Source: Terebella lapidaria (lineage: Eukaryota > Annelida > Polychaeta > Terebellida > Terebellidae). Taken from it: DNA of 64,000 nt. Shown here piece by piece: positions 34,504 through 44,299 of the stretch. The position numbers and the translations under genes are program-made. Numbering within the stretch: the first letter of the stretch is position 1; each line of letters starts with the position of its first letter. The stretch spans positions 23,060,694 through 23,124,693 of the forward strand of contig OX424570.1 in assembly GCA_949152475.1 (NCBI GenBank). The letters run 5' to 3'. The notes beneath the pieces are model-generated. The model had not been told where the DNA came from. It worked only from the letters and a program-made list of their open reading frames with translations, and searched no databases.

Positions 34504-37408
34504 TTGTAGGCGACGATGCTTGCAAAACAGATGTAAGTTCCTTTAAATATTATTCTTGTATGTGAACAATTATTATCAATGTTCATTTCGTCGTCATCGT
34601 TCTTTGAAGTGATGCTTTGACTGATGCGTATTACTTTATTCGAGTTCTTAAAGCTGTATCAAATTGATTTATTTCCAATGAGTTAGCATATGTTTATTCT
34701 CTACCATGATGACCATTGCCATGTCAAATTAACACGAAATAAAGAAAACAAAATCAATTTCCCATACATGTTTGGTACATTAGCTCACTCTCCAATTTCT
34801 GATGAGGAATAAAACGTTATGATATCGTACTGCCGGTTTCATAAAGGACTCGTGTAAGGCAATCACGTTTCGTCAGCATTTGGTCCGTTGTATCGTGCTA
34901 ACCCCCCCCCCCCCCCCCCCACCCCCAAACACCTCCCCCCTTCCTCTCTCTGAAATATAATTCATGAAAATTAAGCAATATGCTAGTATACATAACTTTG
35001 CAAACAAATACCTTATTTCGTTTGCTCATATGGGAGATATATAGGCCTCAACCCATATTCTAGAACAAATGCTGATCCAGTAATTCGCAATAAAGACATG
35101 CACATTCTAAATCGCAAAAATTGTTTTATTGAAAACGGTTTGATTTATTATAAACAACCCATAACAAATGACGGAGCTTTGACGAGGTGCTGTAATAAAG
35201 ATTTCAGAACTGATTTTCATTTTCTAGATTACATGTCTTTAATTATTCAATACCTGCGGCTCACAGACATTATCTATCATTATGTCTATAATGGACGGGA
35301 GCAGGAGAATGGGCAAATTATTAGAAATGTGTGCGCGGAGTGAAAGGCCTGTAAAATAATTTACAACCAAATAAATGTCAAACTTACGTATAATGTATTG
35401 GCAAATGAAATGAATGTCTTGCGATTCAACTAAAATATGAAGATTGGAGTAAAATTTTTGATCTAACAACTGTAATTTATATGAATAAACAACTCACATT
35501 TCCTTAACATAAAATATTACACCGTACATCCCTGCAAGTAAACTTTTTGTGTTGTATGATATGAAATGGTATGATATGTATGATATGGTATTAATACGAA
35601 TTGTCAATATTGCTCAGATGTCATTGAATATGTGTTACATTTCTTTCATGTATGTTCCACGATGTCGAAACTTTGGTACAGAATTGCAGATTGGCTTCTA
35701 ACAGATTTAGCTTTTTATTCATTCATAATTTCGGAATTTATACTTTTGGGAATTTACTGCCTAAATTAACCGTTCAAAACTGTTATTGGCTTAATATTAT
35801 TGGTGAAAAGGTACACCGGTATATACGGTGAGAATTGTAAGGAACAGGCTGTGAGCATTACGGGGCCAAAACATTTTGTGAAGCAACACAAGCTTAACGA
35901 TTTACACTTGAACGAAGGAAATTTCCGTTCGAAACATCAAGAGACATGGACACCGATATATAAAGTAATTGATACACATTAGGCGTGTCATAATTATTTT
36001 GTGTATTTCAGCTTGCTTTCGATTAATAATTGATTTTGTTTGGGTATAAATTTATTTTCTATGTTCTGTTTTTATATATTACAATATTGAATTGCTATAA
36101 AGTTTGATTATTTGTTGTATTTTGTGCACTATACATGTTAGTAGTTGATGTGTGTGGATGCTGAATGAATCTTTACAGAACGAATTTTTTTGTGTGGGAA
36201 AAATGCAATAAAACAAAATGAATAAATGAATCAGTTTTGTGTGTTACATTCTCTGTATAAATATTGACACGAATATGGATAGTAAATAGACCTATTCAGC
36301 ATATGATCGAGTTTTAATAATGCACTCAACGCCTTCTTATGAATGACCAACGCCTTCTTCATAATAGGAATGGCAAGATTTTATCAACGAAATCCTCTCC
36401 TGTCAGGTAACATCGCCGCTGATTCACCAGACAATTCATAGTGATTGAGACGCAGGCTTTCAACATGTCCTGGTCGATTTAAAATGATACCGTCTCCCAT
36501 AAAACGTTGCCCGACTGGATGTCCTTCCCAATATACACATGATATACATCAGCTTTTTCCCTGAGCAGCAAAGGTCGACAGCAAATTAGAACCCCTCCTG
36601 GATTATATTACTTCGTACTTTATCTGTAGATATTCGAGTGAGAATTTACCATGGTTTCCCTGCGGTTGATTGAATCATATCAAAGTGACTTTATTCCATC
36701 TTCACTCCTTATCAAGATGAACACATAATATTGAAGACGAGAATGTTGTGTAATTACATTATAAACTTATGCAATGAGCCAGGAAGTCATGTAATAACAC
36801 ATAAACTCTAGGGCTCAAATGTTCGACACCTATTACATTTAGCATAATTAGTTATGATAGCATCATGTCATAATAGCAACCCACGCTCTTTTCCATTCAC
36901 GTCCGAGTCGCAAATATGACCAGACTGAAATGGAAGGTTCATTGACGAATTTGTGTCATAACGTGTCATGCTGTAACCGAAAGGCAACGCTGAAAAATGA
37001 GATGTACTAGTATGATTGAGATCATGTCATAATGTAACAAACGTCAGAAGGTGGTGTCTCGTTCATTGCGCAAACTTGTCATCATCATCATCTCCCCCAT
37101 TATGCTATACACACACATCGCGGGATGACATTTACAGGTAACATTGTGTACTATATTTTCTCATATCAAGTCATTCACATAGTCGCGAAATCACTGGTAG
37201 TATGCAGTGTACTATATAATAGCGAACGAAATGCTTATATGATGTGAAGCAATGAATAGTGTTGATAAAATACGTTATTGCCGTCACATGAATGAGGTTC
37301 TATCGCGAAATACTCATACTCATCCATGTGTTATAGCTATACAAAGTTATACGCGAGGAAGAAGAATGATTCACCAGAACGTGTGTGGTCGTCCATATAT
37401 TTTGTATA
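34504..37408. other. Intergenic, no recognised gene
   Basis: AT-rich. A poly-C tract lies at 34902-34920, followed by ACCCCCAAACACCTCCCCCC. Short open frames (60-81 codons) show no domain. The part nearest the LINE (from perhaps 37000) may include its 5' untranslated region, whose start I cannot locate. Confidence 0.45.
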
Positions 37409-38299
37409 ATGAGATCATTATCTGACATCATTTCTGCCATCCAGAAGTTAGACACAGCTGGTATGTTGCCTAACTTTGTTGTCGACCCCACGGGCCTTCA
37501 TAGAGTACCGAGGTGCATGCCTTCAGAAACTAACTCTATGTCCATGTGCGAGAGACTTGTTGAGATGGAGCTGCGCTTGAAGTCCCTAGAAAGCTCTCTC
37601 AGTGACAACGTATGTAGAACTTTATCTGTTGAAGATAAGGTCGCCAAGATGACTAGCTACGCCAGCGCTGCATCTCGAAGTATGCCCCCTCCAAAGATGC
37701 CACCTCCGCGTGTATCCATGATGCCGACGACTCCTGCGACCGTTGATCAATCACGGACACGAGTGTCAGACACCCGAGAACAACCGCCCAGAGTCACAAC
37801 TGGTGAGACATCCCGTCCCTCGAACTCTCAACCCGAGCGGGTCTACACGCCGCAGACTGACGGAACCATCCGTAGTGATCCTACTCTCGCGAGAACGACA
37901 AGCCTCCTTACAGTGGCTTCCGACGCTACTGGTAGGTTCTCAGACTTTGAGCTCCCAAGCCACCAAAGACGACGACTACGACGACGAGCCAAAGCGATCG
38001 TGGGCACGGTGACGTCTGACACACTACGCGGCGCGCCGGAACCAAGCAGAGATATCTTTGTGTACAGAGTGGCGAAGGATGTTGTGAGTGACGTTATTAA
38101 ATGTTACATGCTCGAGAACGATGTTGAGGTCCGTGAGATTGAACAAATGTCTAAGGAGGGTTCAAGATATCAGAGTTTCAAAGTCAGTATCAAATTGTCA
38201 GATATGAATAAGGTGTTGCAGGCTGATTTTTGGCCTGTCGGTATCAACGTGAGGCGGTTCTGGCAGCCTAAAACTAAGAATCCACAATCATGGGATTAA
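37409..38299 (+). CDS. LINE ORF1 protein
   Basis: 296 codons from ATG at 37409 (a GTG further upstream at 37385 is in frame but unlikely). Residues ~40-75 form a predicted coiled coil (MSMCERLVEMELRLKSLESS). The middle (90-200) is rich in Pro, Ser, Thr and Arg and looks disordered, with a basic RRRLRRRAK cluster near 190. Residues ~215-290 (DIFVYRVAKDVVSDVIK through FWPVGINVRRFW) form a compact domain seen in ORF1 proteins of many invertebrate LINEs, likely RRM-like and RNA-binding. No zinc knuckle. It would coat LINE RNA. The stop TAA overlaps the ORF2 start, suggesting translational coupling. Confidence 0.88.
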   Translation: MRSLSDIISAIQKLDTAGMLPNFVVDPTGLHRVPRCMPSETNSMSMCERLVEMELRLKSLESSLSDNVCRTLSVEDKVAKMTSYASAASRSMPPPKMPPPRVSMMPTTPATVDQSRTRVSDTREQPPRVTTGETSRPSNSQPERVYTPQTDGTIRSDPTLARTTSLLTVASDATGRFSDFELPSHQRRRLRRRAKAIVGTVTSDTLRGAPEPSRDIFVYRVAKDVVSDVIKCYMLENDVEVREIEQMSKEGSRYQSFKVSIKLSDMNKVLQADFWPVGINVRRFWQPKTKNPQSWD

Positions 38300-41200
38300 G
38301 GGTTTTATTTATATGTCTCACCTATGTAATTATGGATTTGTCTTTTACAAGTTTTAATTGTAAAGGTCACGGAAGTGACAGACTTGCATACATCAGCCAG
38401 CTATGTAGTAAATATGATATTGTACTTTTACAAGAACACTGGTATCATGACATTGAACTCCCATCCATGCAAAATCATCTAAATAATGTGCAAGTTCATG
38501 GTGTGTCAGGAATGGATCAAGCTGAATTGTTGAACGGGCGGCCTTATGGCGGATGTGCAATATTGGTGAATAACTGTTTGCAATGTAAATTCACTCCTCT
38601 ACCGGTAAACAGAAGGCTCTTTGGTGGTCTAGTGGAATTTACTGGGTTCAAAATCATGGTACTAAATACATATATGCCTTGTGATACAACTCACGATGTT
38701 GACAACATTGACCTCTATATGTCTATATTGTCAGATATTCTTGTTACATATAATCAATACAGTGACGTAAATTGTTTGATTATTGCTGGTGATTTTAATA
38801 CTGATCTATCCAGATCAAATTCACTTCATACTCGAGAGCTATGTGACTTCGTCACCACAAATAATATGTCGTTCTGTTGCATGTTAGATTGCTCTGACAT
38901 AAAACACACATTTGAACACCCTTCCAGTGGAACAATGTCGTCATTGGATCATTTCATTGTATCAAATAATATATGCAAGTGTATCACCAAATATTGCTCA
39001 ATTCACGATGGTGATAATCTATCAGATCATTGCCCTGTTTCGTTAACAATGTCAATTACAGTGAGCCGCTGTTCTGACAACACGCGGCAATTTGTACCTA
39101 AGTCTTCTTGGGCAAGGGCCACAAATACTGATATTACATTGTACAAAGGTAAATTAAGCTCTTTGTTAAAACAAATTCGTATACCATCTGGTATCTACTG
39201 TAAAGATTATAGTTGTAATGATCACTTGAGTGATATAGACATGTATTGTACAAGTCTAGTTGTGGCCTGCCAAAAAGCAACTGACCAATGTATTCCGCAC
39301 ACCACAAAGCGTGGTCTCGCTGGATGGAATGACAGTGTGCGTCCAATCAGGGAAGAGGCCATGTTCTGGCACAATATATGGGTCCAAAGTGGTCGCCCTC
39401 CACAAGGTATCATTGCAGGTATCAGACGGTCGACACGTGCAAAGTATAAACAATCAGTTAAACAGTTAAAGTCTCGTCAATCTCGGATGAGGTCAGAAAA
39501 AATGGCACATGCATTGTTATCTCAAAATCATCGGGATCTATGGCGTGAAGTGAAACGCATCGACGGACGATCAATGGTGATGTCTAGCACGGTTGATTGT
39601 AAACAAGGTGATGTGAATATTAGCACGGTGTTTGCTGACAAATACGAACATCTGTATAATTGTGTTTCCTATGACACGAAAGAAATGGATTCACTTCTAA
39701 ACGATATTGAAGATGGTATCAAGTCCAAATGTATTCATAAATCATGTCATACACCCCATGTTATAACACCAGGAAGTGTCAGCCATTCTATTGAGAAGCT
39801 CAAAGCACATAAGACTGATGGAGTGTTCAACCTGTTTTCAGATTCACTGATTCATAGTTGTCCTGAATTCCATACACATTTATCTCTATTGTTCACAGCT
39901 ATGTTGTGTCATGGCTATACACCTGGTAGCATGAGTCTATCAACAATTATACCTATACCGAAAAATCGTAACAAGTCCTTGGCCGAAAGCAGTAACTATC
40001 GAGCCATCGCACTCTGTAGCCTTTTATGTAAGGTATTTGATAATATAATTTTGTGCAACAACAGATTTGTACTGAAGTCTAATGACCTGCAATTTGGCTT
40101 CAAGTCAAAACATTCAACGGTTCAGTGTACGTTTGTCCTAAATGAAATTGTCGATTTCTTTGTGAGGCAAAGGTCCTCTATGTACGTTGTCTTGCTCGAT
40201 GCATCACAGGCCTTTGACAGGGTACAGAATGTTAAACTATTTAAATTATTGTTAAAACGAGGTATTTGCTCAATACTTGCTAGATTTTTGGTCCAAATGT
40301 ATACAAGTCAATCATTAAGGGTGAAATGGAACGATCAATTTAGTCGTGTATTTAATGTGTCAAATGGTGTGAAACAAGGAGCGATACTCTCGCCGTTGTT
40401 GTTTGCAGTATATATGGATGAATTACTTACTAGATTAATAGACGCTAATATTGGTTGCTACATAGGTAATAGGTTCTGTGGAGCATTAAGTTATGCCGAC
40501 GATATCACCCTACTGGCTCCGAGCCGTAAAGCAATTCAGTCAATGCTACAGATGTGTGAGAATTTCGGACGTGAGTATGATGTCAAATTCAACGCATCAA
40601 AAAGTCAGCTATTGTTGTACAATGTTACTCAAGATCCGTGCCATATTAGCTTGAATGACGATATTATTCCAGTATCTACACATGGTGTACACCTAGGTCA
40701 TATCATAGGCACTAATTGCAATGAGTCATTAATTCATAAAGCTATTAGGGATTTGTTATTTCGAACCAATTCTTTAATGGCCAAATACGGTTTCTGTGAT
40801 CACACGGTCAGGTCAAAGCTATTTCAAACCTACTGCACAAGTTTTTATGGATGTGTTCTTTGGAGTCTTGATTCAAGATATATTGAGCAGTTTTATACCA
40901 CTTGGCGTAAATGTATAAGGAAAGTGTGGGGGTTACCTCCAACCACACATGGGAGGTTATTAAGTCATCTATGTCAAACACCATGTATTAAGGCGCAACT
41001 ATTGTGCAGGCACTTGTCTTTCTACTACAAATCCACGATGAGTGATAATGTGTATGTTACTCTGTGTGCTAAATTATGTAAATATTCAAATACACCTGTT
41101 GCTAGTAACCTGAGATTGTTATCTCGAACATTAAAATTAGATGTTGGTGCCTTTCATGTACATACATTGTCTAAGTTAAAGAACAAGGTTCATGCCGAAC

Positions 41201-41340
41201 TTACCGGCACTACCAAAGACGCTGATACCTGTCAAGCTGCACTGTTGAAAGATTTGTTACACATCAGATATCATCACGAGTTTGATTTTCTAACACCAAA
41301 TGAAGTCGATCACATGATCCACACTATTTGTTCATTGTAA
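38290..41340 (+). CDS. LINE ORF2: APE endonuclease and reverse transcriptase
   Basis: 1016 codons without a break. Residues ~16-255 are an apurinic-endonuclease-like domain with the catalytic Glu in LLQEHW (~49), AGDFN (~167) and SDHCPV (~246). It nicks target DNA for target-primed reverse transcription. Residues ~550-800 are the RT: NYRAIALCSLLCKVFD, FGFKSKHSTVQC, LLDASQAFDRV (first catalytic Asp), GVKQGAILSPLLF and SYADDITLL (catalytic Asp pair, ~735). The C-terminal ~200 residues contain a Cys/His-bearing helical region. The start codon overlaps the ORF1 stop by a -1 register (ATGGGATTAA). No RNase H is seen. All key residues are present, so the copy could be active. Confidence 0.95.
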   Translation: MGLRVLFICLTYVIMDLSFTSFNCKGHGSDRLAYISQLCSKYDIVLLQEHWYHDIELPSMQNHLNNVQVHGVSGMDQAELLNGRPYGGCAILVNNCLQCKFTPLPVNRRLFGGLVEFTGFKIMVLNTYMPCDTTHDVDNIDLYMSILSDILVTYNQYSDVNCLIIAGDFNTDLSRSNSLHTRELCDFVTTNNMSFCCMLDCSDIKHTFEHPSSGTMSSLDHFIVSNNICKCITKYCSIHDGDNLSDHCPVSLTMSITVSRCSDNTRQFVPKSSWARATNTDITLYKGKLSSLLKQIRIPSGIYCKDYSCNDHLSDIDMYCTSLVVACQKATDQCIPHTTKRGLAGWNDSVRPIREEAMFWHNIWVQSGRPPQGIIAGIRRSTRAKYKQSVKQLKSRQSRMRSEKMAHALLSQNHRDLWREVKRIDGRSMVMSSTVDCKQGDVNISTVFADKYEHLYNCVSYDTKEMDSLLNDIEDGIKSKCIHKSCHTPHVITPGSVSHSIEKLKAHKTDGVFNLFSDSLIHSCPEFHTHLSLLFTAMLCHGYTPGSMSLSTIIPIPKNRNKSLAESSNYRAIALCSLLCKVFDNIILCNNRFVLKSNDLQFGFKSKHSTVQCTFVLNEIVDFFVRQRSSMYVVLLDASQAFDRVQNVKLFKLLLKRGICSILARFLVQMYTSQSLRVKWNDQFSRVFNVSNGVKQGAILSPLLFAVYMDELLTRLIDANIGCYIGNRFCGALSYADDITLLAPSRKAIQSMLQMCENFGREYDVKFNASKSQLLLYNVTQDPCHISLNDDIIPVSTHGVHLGHIIGTNCNESLIHKAIRDLLFRTNSLMAKYGFCDHTVRSKLFQTYCTSFYGCVLWSLDSRYIEQFYTTWRKCIRKVWGLPPTTHGRLLSHLCQTPCIKAQLLCRHLSFYYKSTMSDNVYVTLCAKLCKYSNTPVASNLRLLSRTLKLDVGAFHVHTLSKLKNKVHAELTGTTKDADTCQAALLKDLLHIRYHHEFDFLTPNEVDHMIHTICSL

Positions 41341-41433
41341 TAGATTATTCACCTGTGTTCATTGTTTCATGTTCCTGTGTTCTTGTTTTTTATTGTCATG
41401 TTTTTACGTGATGAATAAATGATATATATATAT

Positions 41434-42989
41434 AATTGACCAGTATACTTTTCTGTTCCTAATTCCCGGCCCCTCAGGGCCGGGTATATGTGATTGTCGT
41501 TGACCTCACCCCATGTATTTCCTGTCTTCCGACTTCACCAGACGACTCTCTTACATTCAGCATACACTGGTGTTGGTTTCGCGAATTTGAAATAGAAGCC
41601 GATATATTCTGTTAAGCTGATACAAAAGCATTGCTAATAATAATTCTTCAAACAACAATCATCATAATGGCAATGGAAACTGGTGTTTTAAATTAGATCG
41701 CATGTCGAATGCGCAAGTGCAATTACCGATTCTCCTGCCAGTTATTTTAGAACTCGCAAAGTATGACCGCTCCAATTGTGTGGTTATAATTACTGTAATT
41801 ACTTATATTACTACGCCAAGAAGTAACCACTAGAAATATGTTGTATTACAGCGGTTTACAAGGACGAATTACTTTTAACCATTTTAGACAATAGTTTTAG
41901 ATACTCATTCCGAATTATTTCGACTGTGTTGAGCTAATATTAAACTATTTCTCTCGAGACGACCAGGGACTAATTGTCGCAGCGCATGTGCATGTGTATG
42001 AGGTCTATGAATCTAGGCAGAGTGTAGGCAGAGTAGGCCCCTTAAATTCCGATCCGCCAGAGAGTGTACACTCTGGCTTCAATGGCTTGGCTCAGTCGGC
42101 TGCCCGCATATCCAACTCCTGATACCCTCCCTCCCCCTGCCCAATTCTCACTGCATATCGCTCGAAACACGGCATCCCACAGGGAGGGGAATACACGGCC
42201 CTATACGTCTACATAGTCTACGGATATTTGTCCGGCATAACGCCCGGTAGGACTACTATATTCGTGGCAAGTTGAATGGGCAACGAGCGATTCCACGGTG
42301 GTCATACGTTGCGCGCTATTGTGCGGGCTTCGCTGTATTCTGTTAATTGTAATTGTACTACTGTACATGTTCCGGTACTCTGATTTTCTCTAACTCGTTT
42401 TTCACTGATATTATTGCGATGCTAAATGATATCATATTATAACTTAGCATATTCATCTGGGTATCATACGGCAAATTCTTGCATAATGTTAGATTTCTAA
42501 CTCGAGAATTGAAAAAGCTGGTAATCTACCCCAATGCCGTTAAGTTTCAGTCTCAATTTCGTATATATGCCAAGCTATGGGCCTAGTGTGCAGGAACTAT
42601 ACATTTGTTCATTGTAATAGGCCTGCACATATTCATCAAATCCTGCCACCTGTTTATGAATATTTAAAGGGAGTGGCAATTGGTTTTTGTTCATCATTCT
42701 TGATAGGCTGTTATGCCCTATCGATAATTTTCTTGCATATCTACGGGAAGGGGTTAGACCTGATTAGACTGTGGAAAGTCTTAAGAATATTATAAAGGCG
42801 TTTCGTGTGCCTATATATGTTTGGAGGATATTGGTGATGCCGCGTGTTAAACTGGAAGATAGGTTCTGGGGAGACTTATGGAACTGGAATTCAGTAGGAT
42901 GTTTTTAACAGAGCTGCCGACGGATAGTAAACTCACGGTCAAAGACCGGTACCTGGGTACTGCCATGGCGATCTAACAAGGATACGGTA
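41434..42989. other. Intergenic, no gene
   Basis: No gene is supported. 41466-41485 (CCCGGCCCCTCAGGGCCGGG) is a strong short hairpin. 42053-42066 is a perfect AGAGTGTACACTCT palindrome. 42430-42560 resembles one arm of the fold-back element at 42990-43575 (GGGTATCATACGGCAAATTC, then GGTAATCTACCCCAATG). Confidence 0.5.
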
Positions 42990-43575
42990 CATCTGAAGTC
43001 AAATTCATCTATCAGTGAAACACGCTTTTTGGCCGTAGTTTTGTTTTGGATATTCAGATCAACTTGAAATTTGGTGTGTCTTCATTGGGTATCATGCCGT
43101 AATTTTGCACCAAATTTCAGAATTCTATCTCAAAAAATGAAAAAGTTGGCAATCTACCCCAATGTTAAATTTCAGTCCAAATAGGATCAAATAAATTCCA
43201 ACAAATTCAGGGCTTTAATCGTGTTTATGCTCGTACAGAATGAACCTATTGCGCTGATTTTGGAGTCTGAATGCGTAGTTGATGTATATTAAATTAGATA
43301 TATTTATTTTGAAAAATTATTTAACTCGTACATCGAAAAAAAGTTGGGTTTTTATGCAGTCTCTGAAATTCCATGTAGAGGCTGAAATTTAACATTGGGG
43401 TGGATTGCCAACTTCTTCAATCTTTTAGATAAAATTCTGAAATTTGGGGACAAATTACGGCATGATACATGATTAAGATACACAAAATTTCAGCTTGATA
43501 CGATGATCCAAAACAAAACTATAGCCAAAAAGCGGGTTTCACTGATAAATGAAGTTGCCTTTAAATAGACTTGGG
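42990..43575. mobile_element. Fold-back element with ~190-bp inverted arms
   Basis: The left arm (about 43000-43190) and right arm (about 43375-43570) are imperfect reverse complements along their whole length. Both hold TATCAGTGAAAC, GCTTTTTGGC, TAGTTTTGTTTTGGAT, TATCATGCCGTAATT, AAATTTCAGAATT, AAGTTGGCAATC and ACCCCAATGTTAAATTTCAG. The arms flank a spacer of about 180 bp. No ORF. A third, diverged single arm lies at 42430-42560. The whole reads as a non-autonomous fold-back or long-TIR MITE. Confidence 0.75.
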
Positions 43576-44299
43576 GGAGATAAATTGGCTGAGGATGTAA
43601 CAGTTTCTCGCATCAGTTACTTTGATGTGGCTTATTGTCTGACTTTCTATTTGAACTGTATAAATATTGGTGCGACTTATTCATATGGAAATAAAACTGT
43701 GTAATCAAGTTTTATGGGACATCTTTTTACAATTTGAACTCAATATTCAGTATTGTGATTCCATGGAAAACATGTACACATAAAAGGGCCGGGTTTTCTG
43801 CCATGTTTTTCTAGAAACATGGCGTTATACTTGTTAATTATAAAAAAAAGCCCAGAAAAGTCCAGACAGCCAAACCATTTGGTGTTGTCATTGAACATAA
43901 AATCATGACATTCCAACTTTTTCCTGATAACAATACACCCCTCGATACTTATTGGAGGTACTGTATTGGATATAATCTTTAGAACTAAGCATAGAAATTA
44001 TGTGCCATAGTTTTTCACAGGCGGTTGTGATTCACAGGGATAAATCAGCTCCAAATCCTTATTTAATGGATGATTTCCTTATGATTAAATGGTTCATTAC
44101 TATTATTCTCATGATATATGGGTAAACACAAAACGTAGTCACGTGCATATATCCAGGAAAAAATGAATGTGTTATTCCATTATATATCATGTTTAATTGA
44201 ATTCATTGATTATATTCACAAAACACTATAATCAGGTATAACATTGGCATATAATATCAGAGTCATCGAGCACTTTCTATCCAGGTTTTTGTTAATACA
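43576..44299. other. Intergenic, no gene
   Basis: AT-rich spacer between the fold-back element and the duplicated block. Nothing recognised. Confidence 0.45.

Larger units (their letters stand above)
37409..41433 (+). mobile_element. APE-type LINE retrotransposon with intact ORF1 and ORF2
   Basis: Two long uninterrupted frames overlap by 10 bp (38290-38299), encoding an RNA-binding ORF1 protein and an endonuclease-reverse transcriptase. The 3' UTR is short (about 90 bp) and ends in AATAAATGATATATATATATA, a simple-repeat tail in place of poly-A. By arrangement (APE endonuclease first, RT second, no RNase H, RRM-like ORF1) it fits the Jockey/CR1 group in the broad sense (CR1, L2, Daphne or Crack-like); the clade is not settled. 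The 5' boundary and target duplication were not found. Confidence 0.93.

Noticed and set aside
34902-34920. Poly-C tract as a functional element
   Set aside because: A plain homopolymer in non-coding DNA with no further support; length may also be a sequencing error.
42075-42160. tRNA or tRNA-derived SINE head (TGGCTCAGTCGG resembles an A box)
   Set aside because: No matching B box (GGTTCGAATCC-like) follows and no cloverleaf could be formed.
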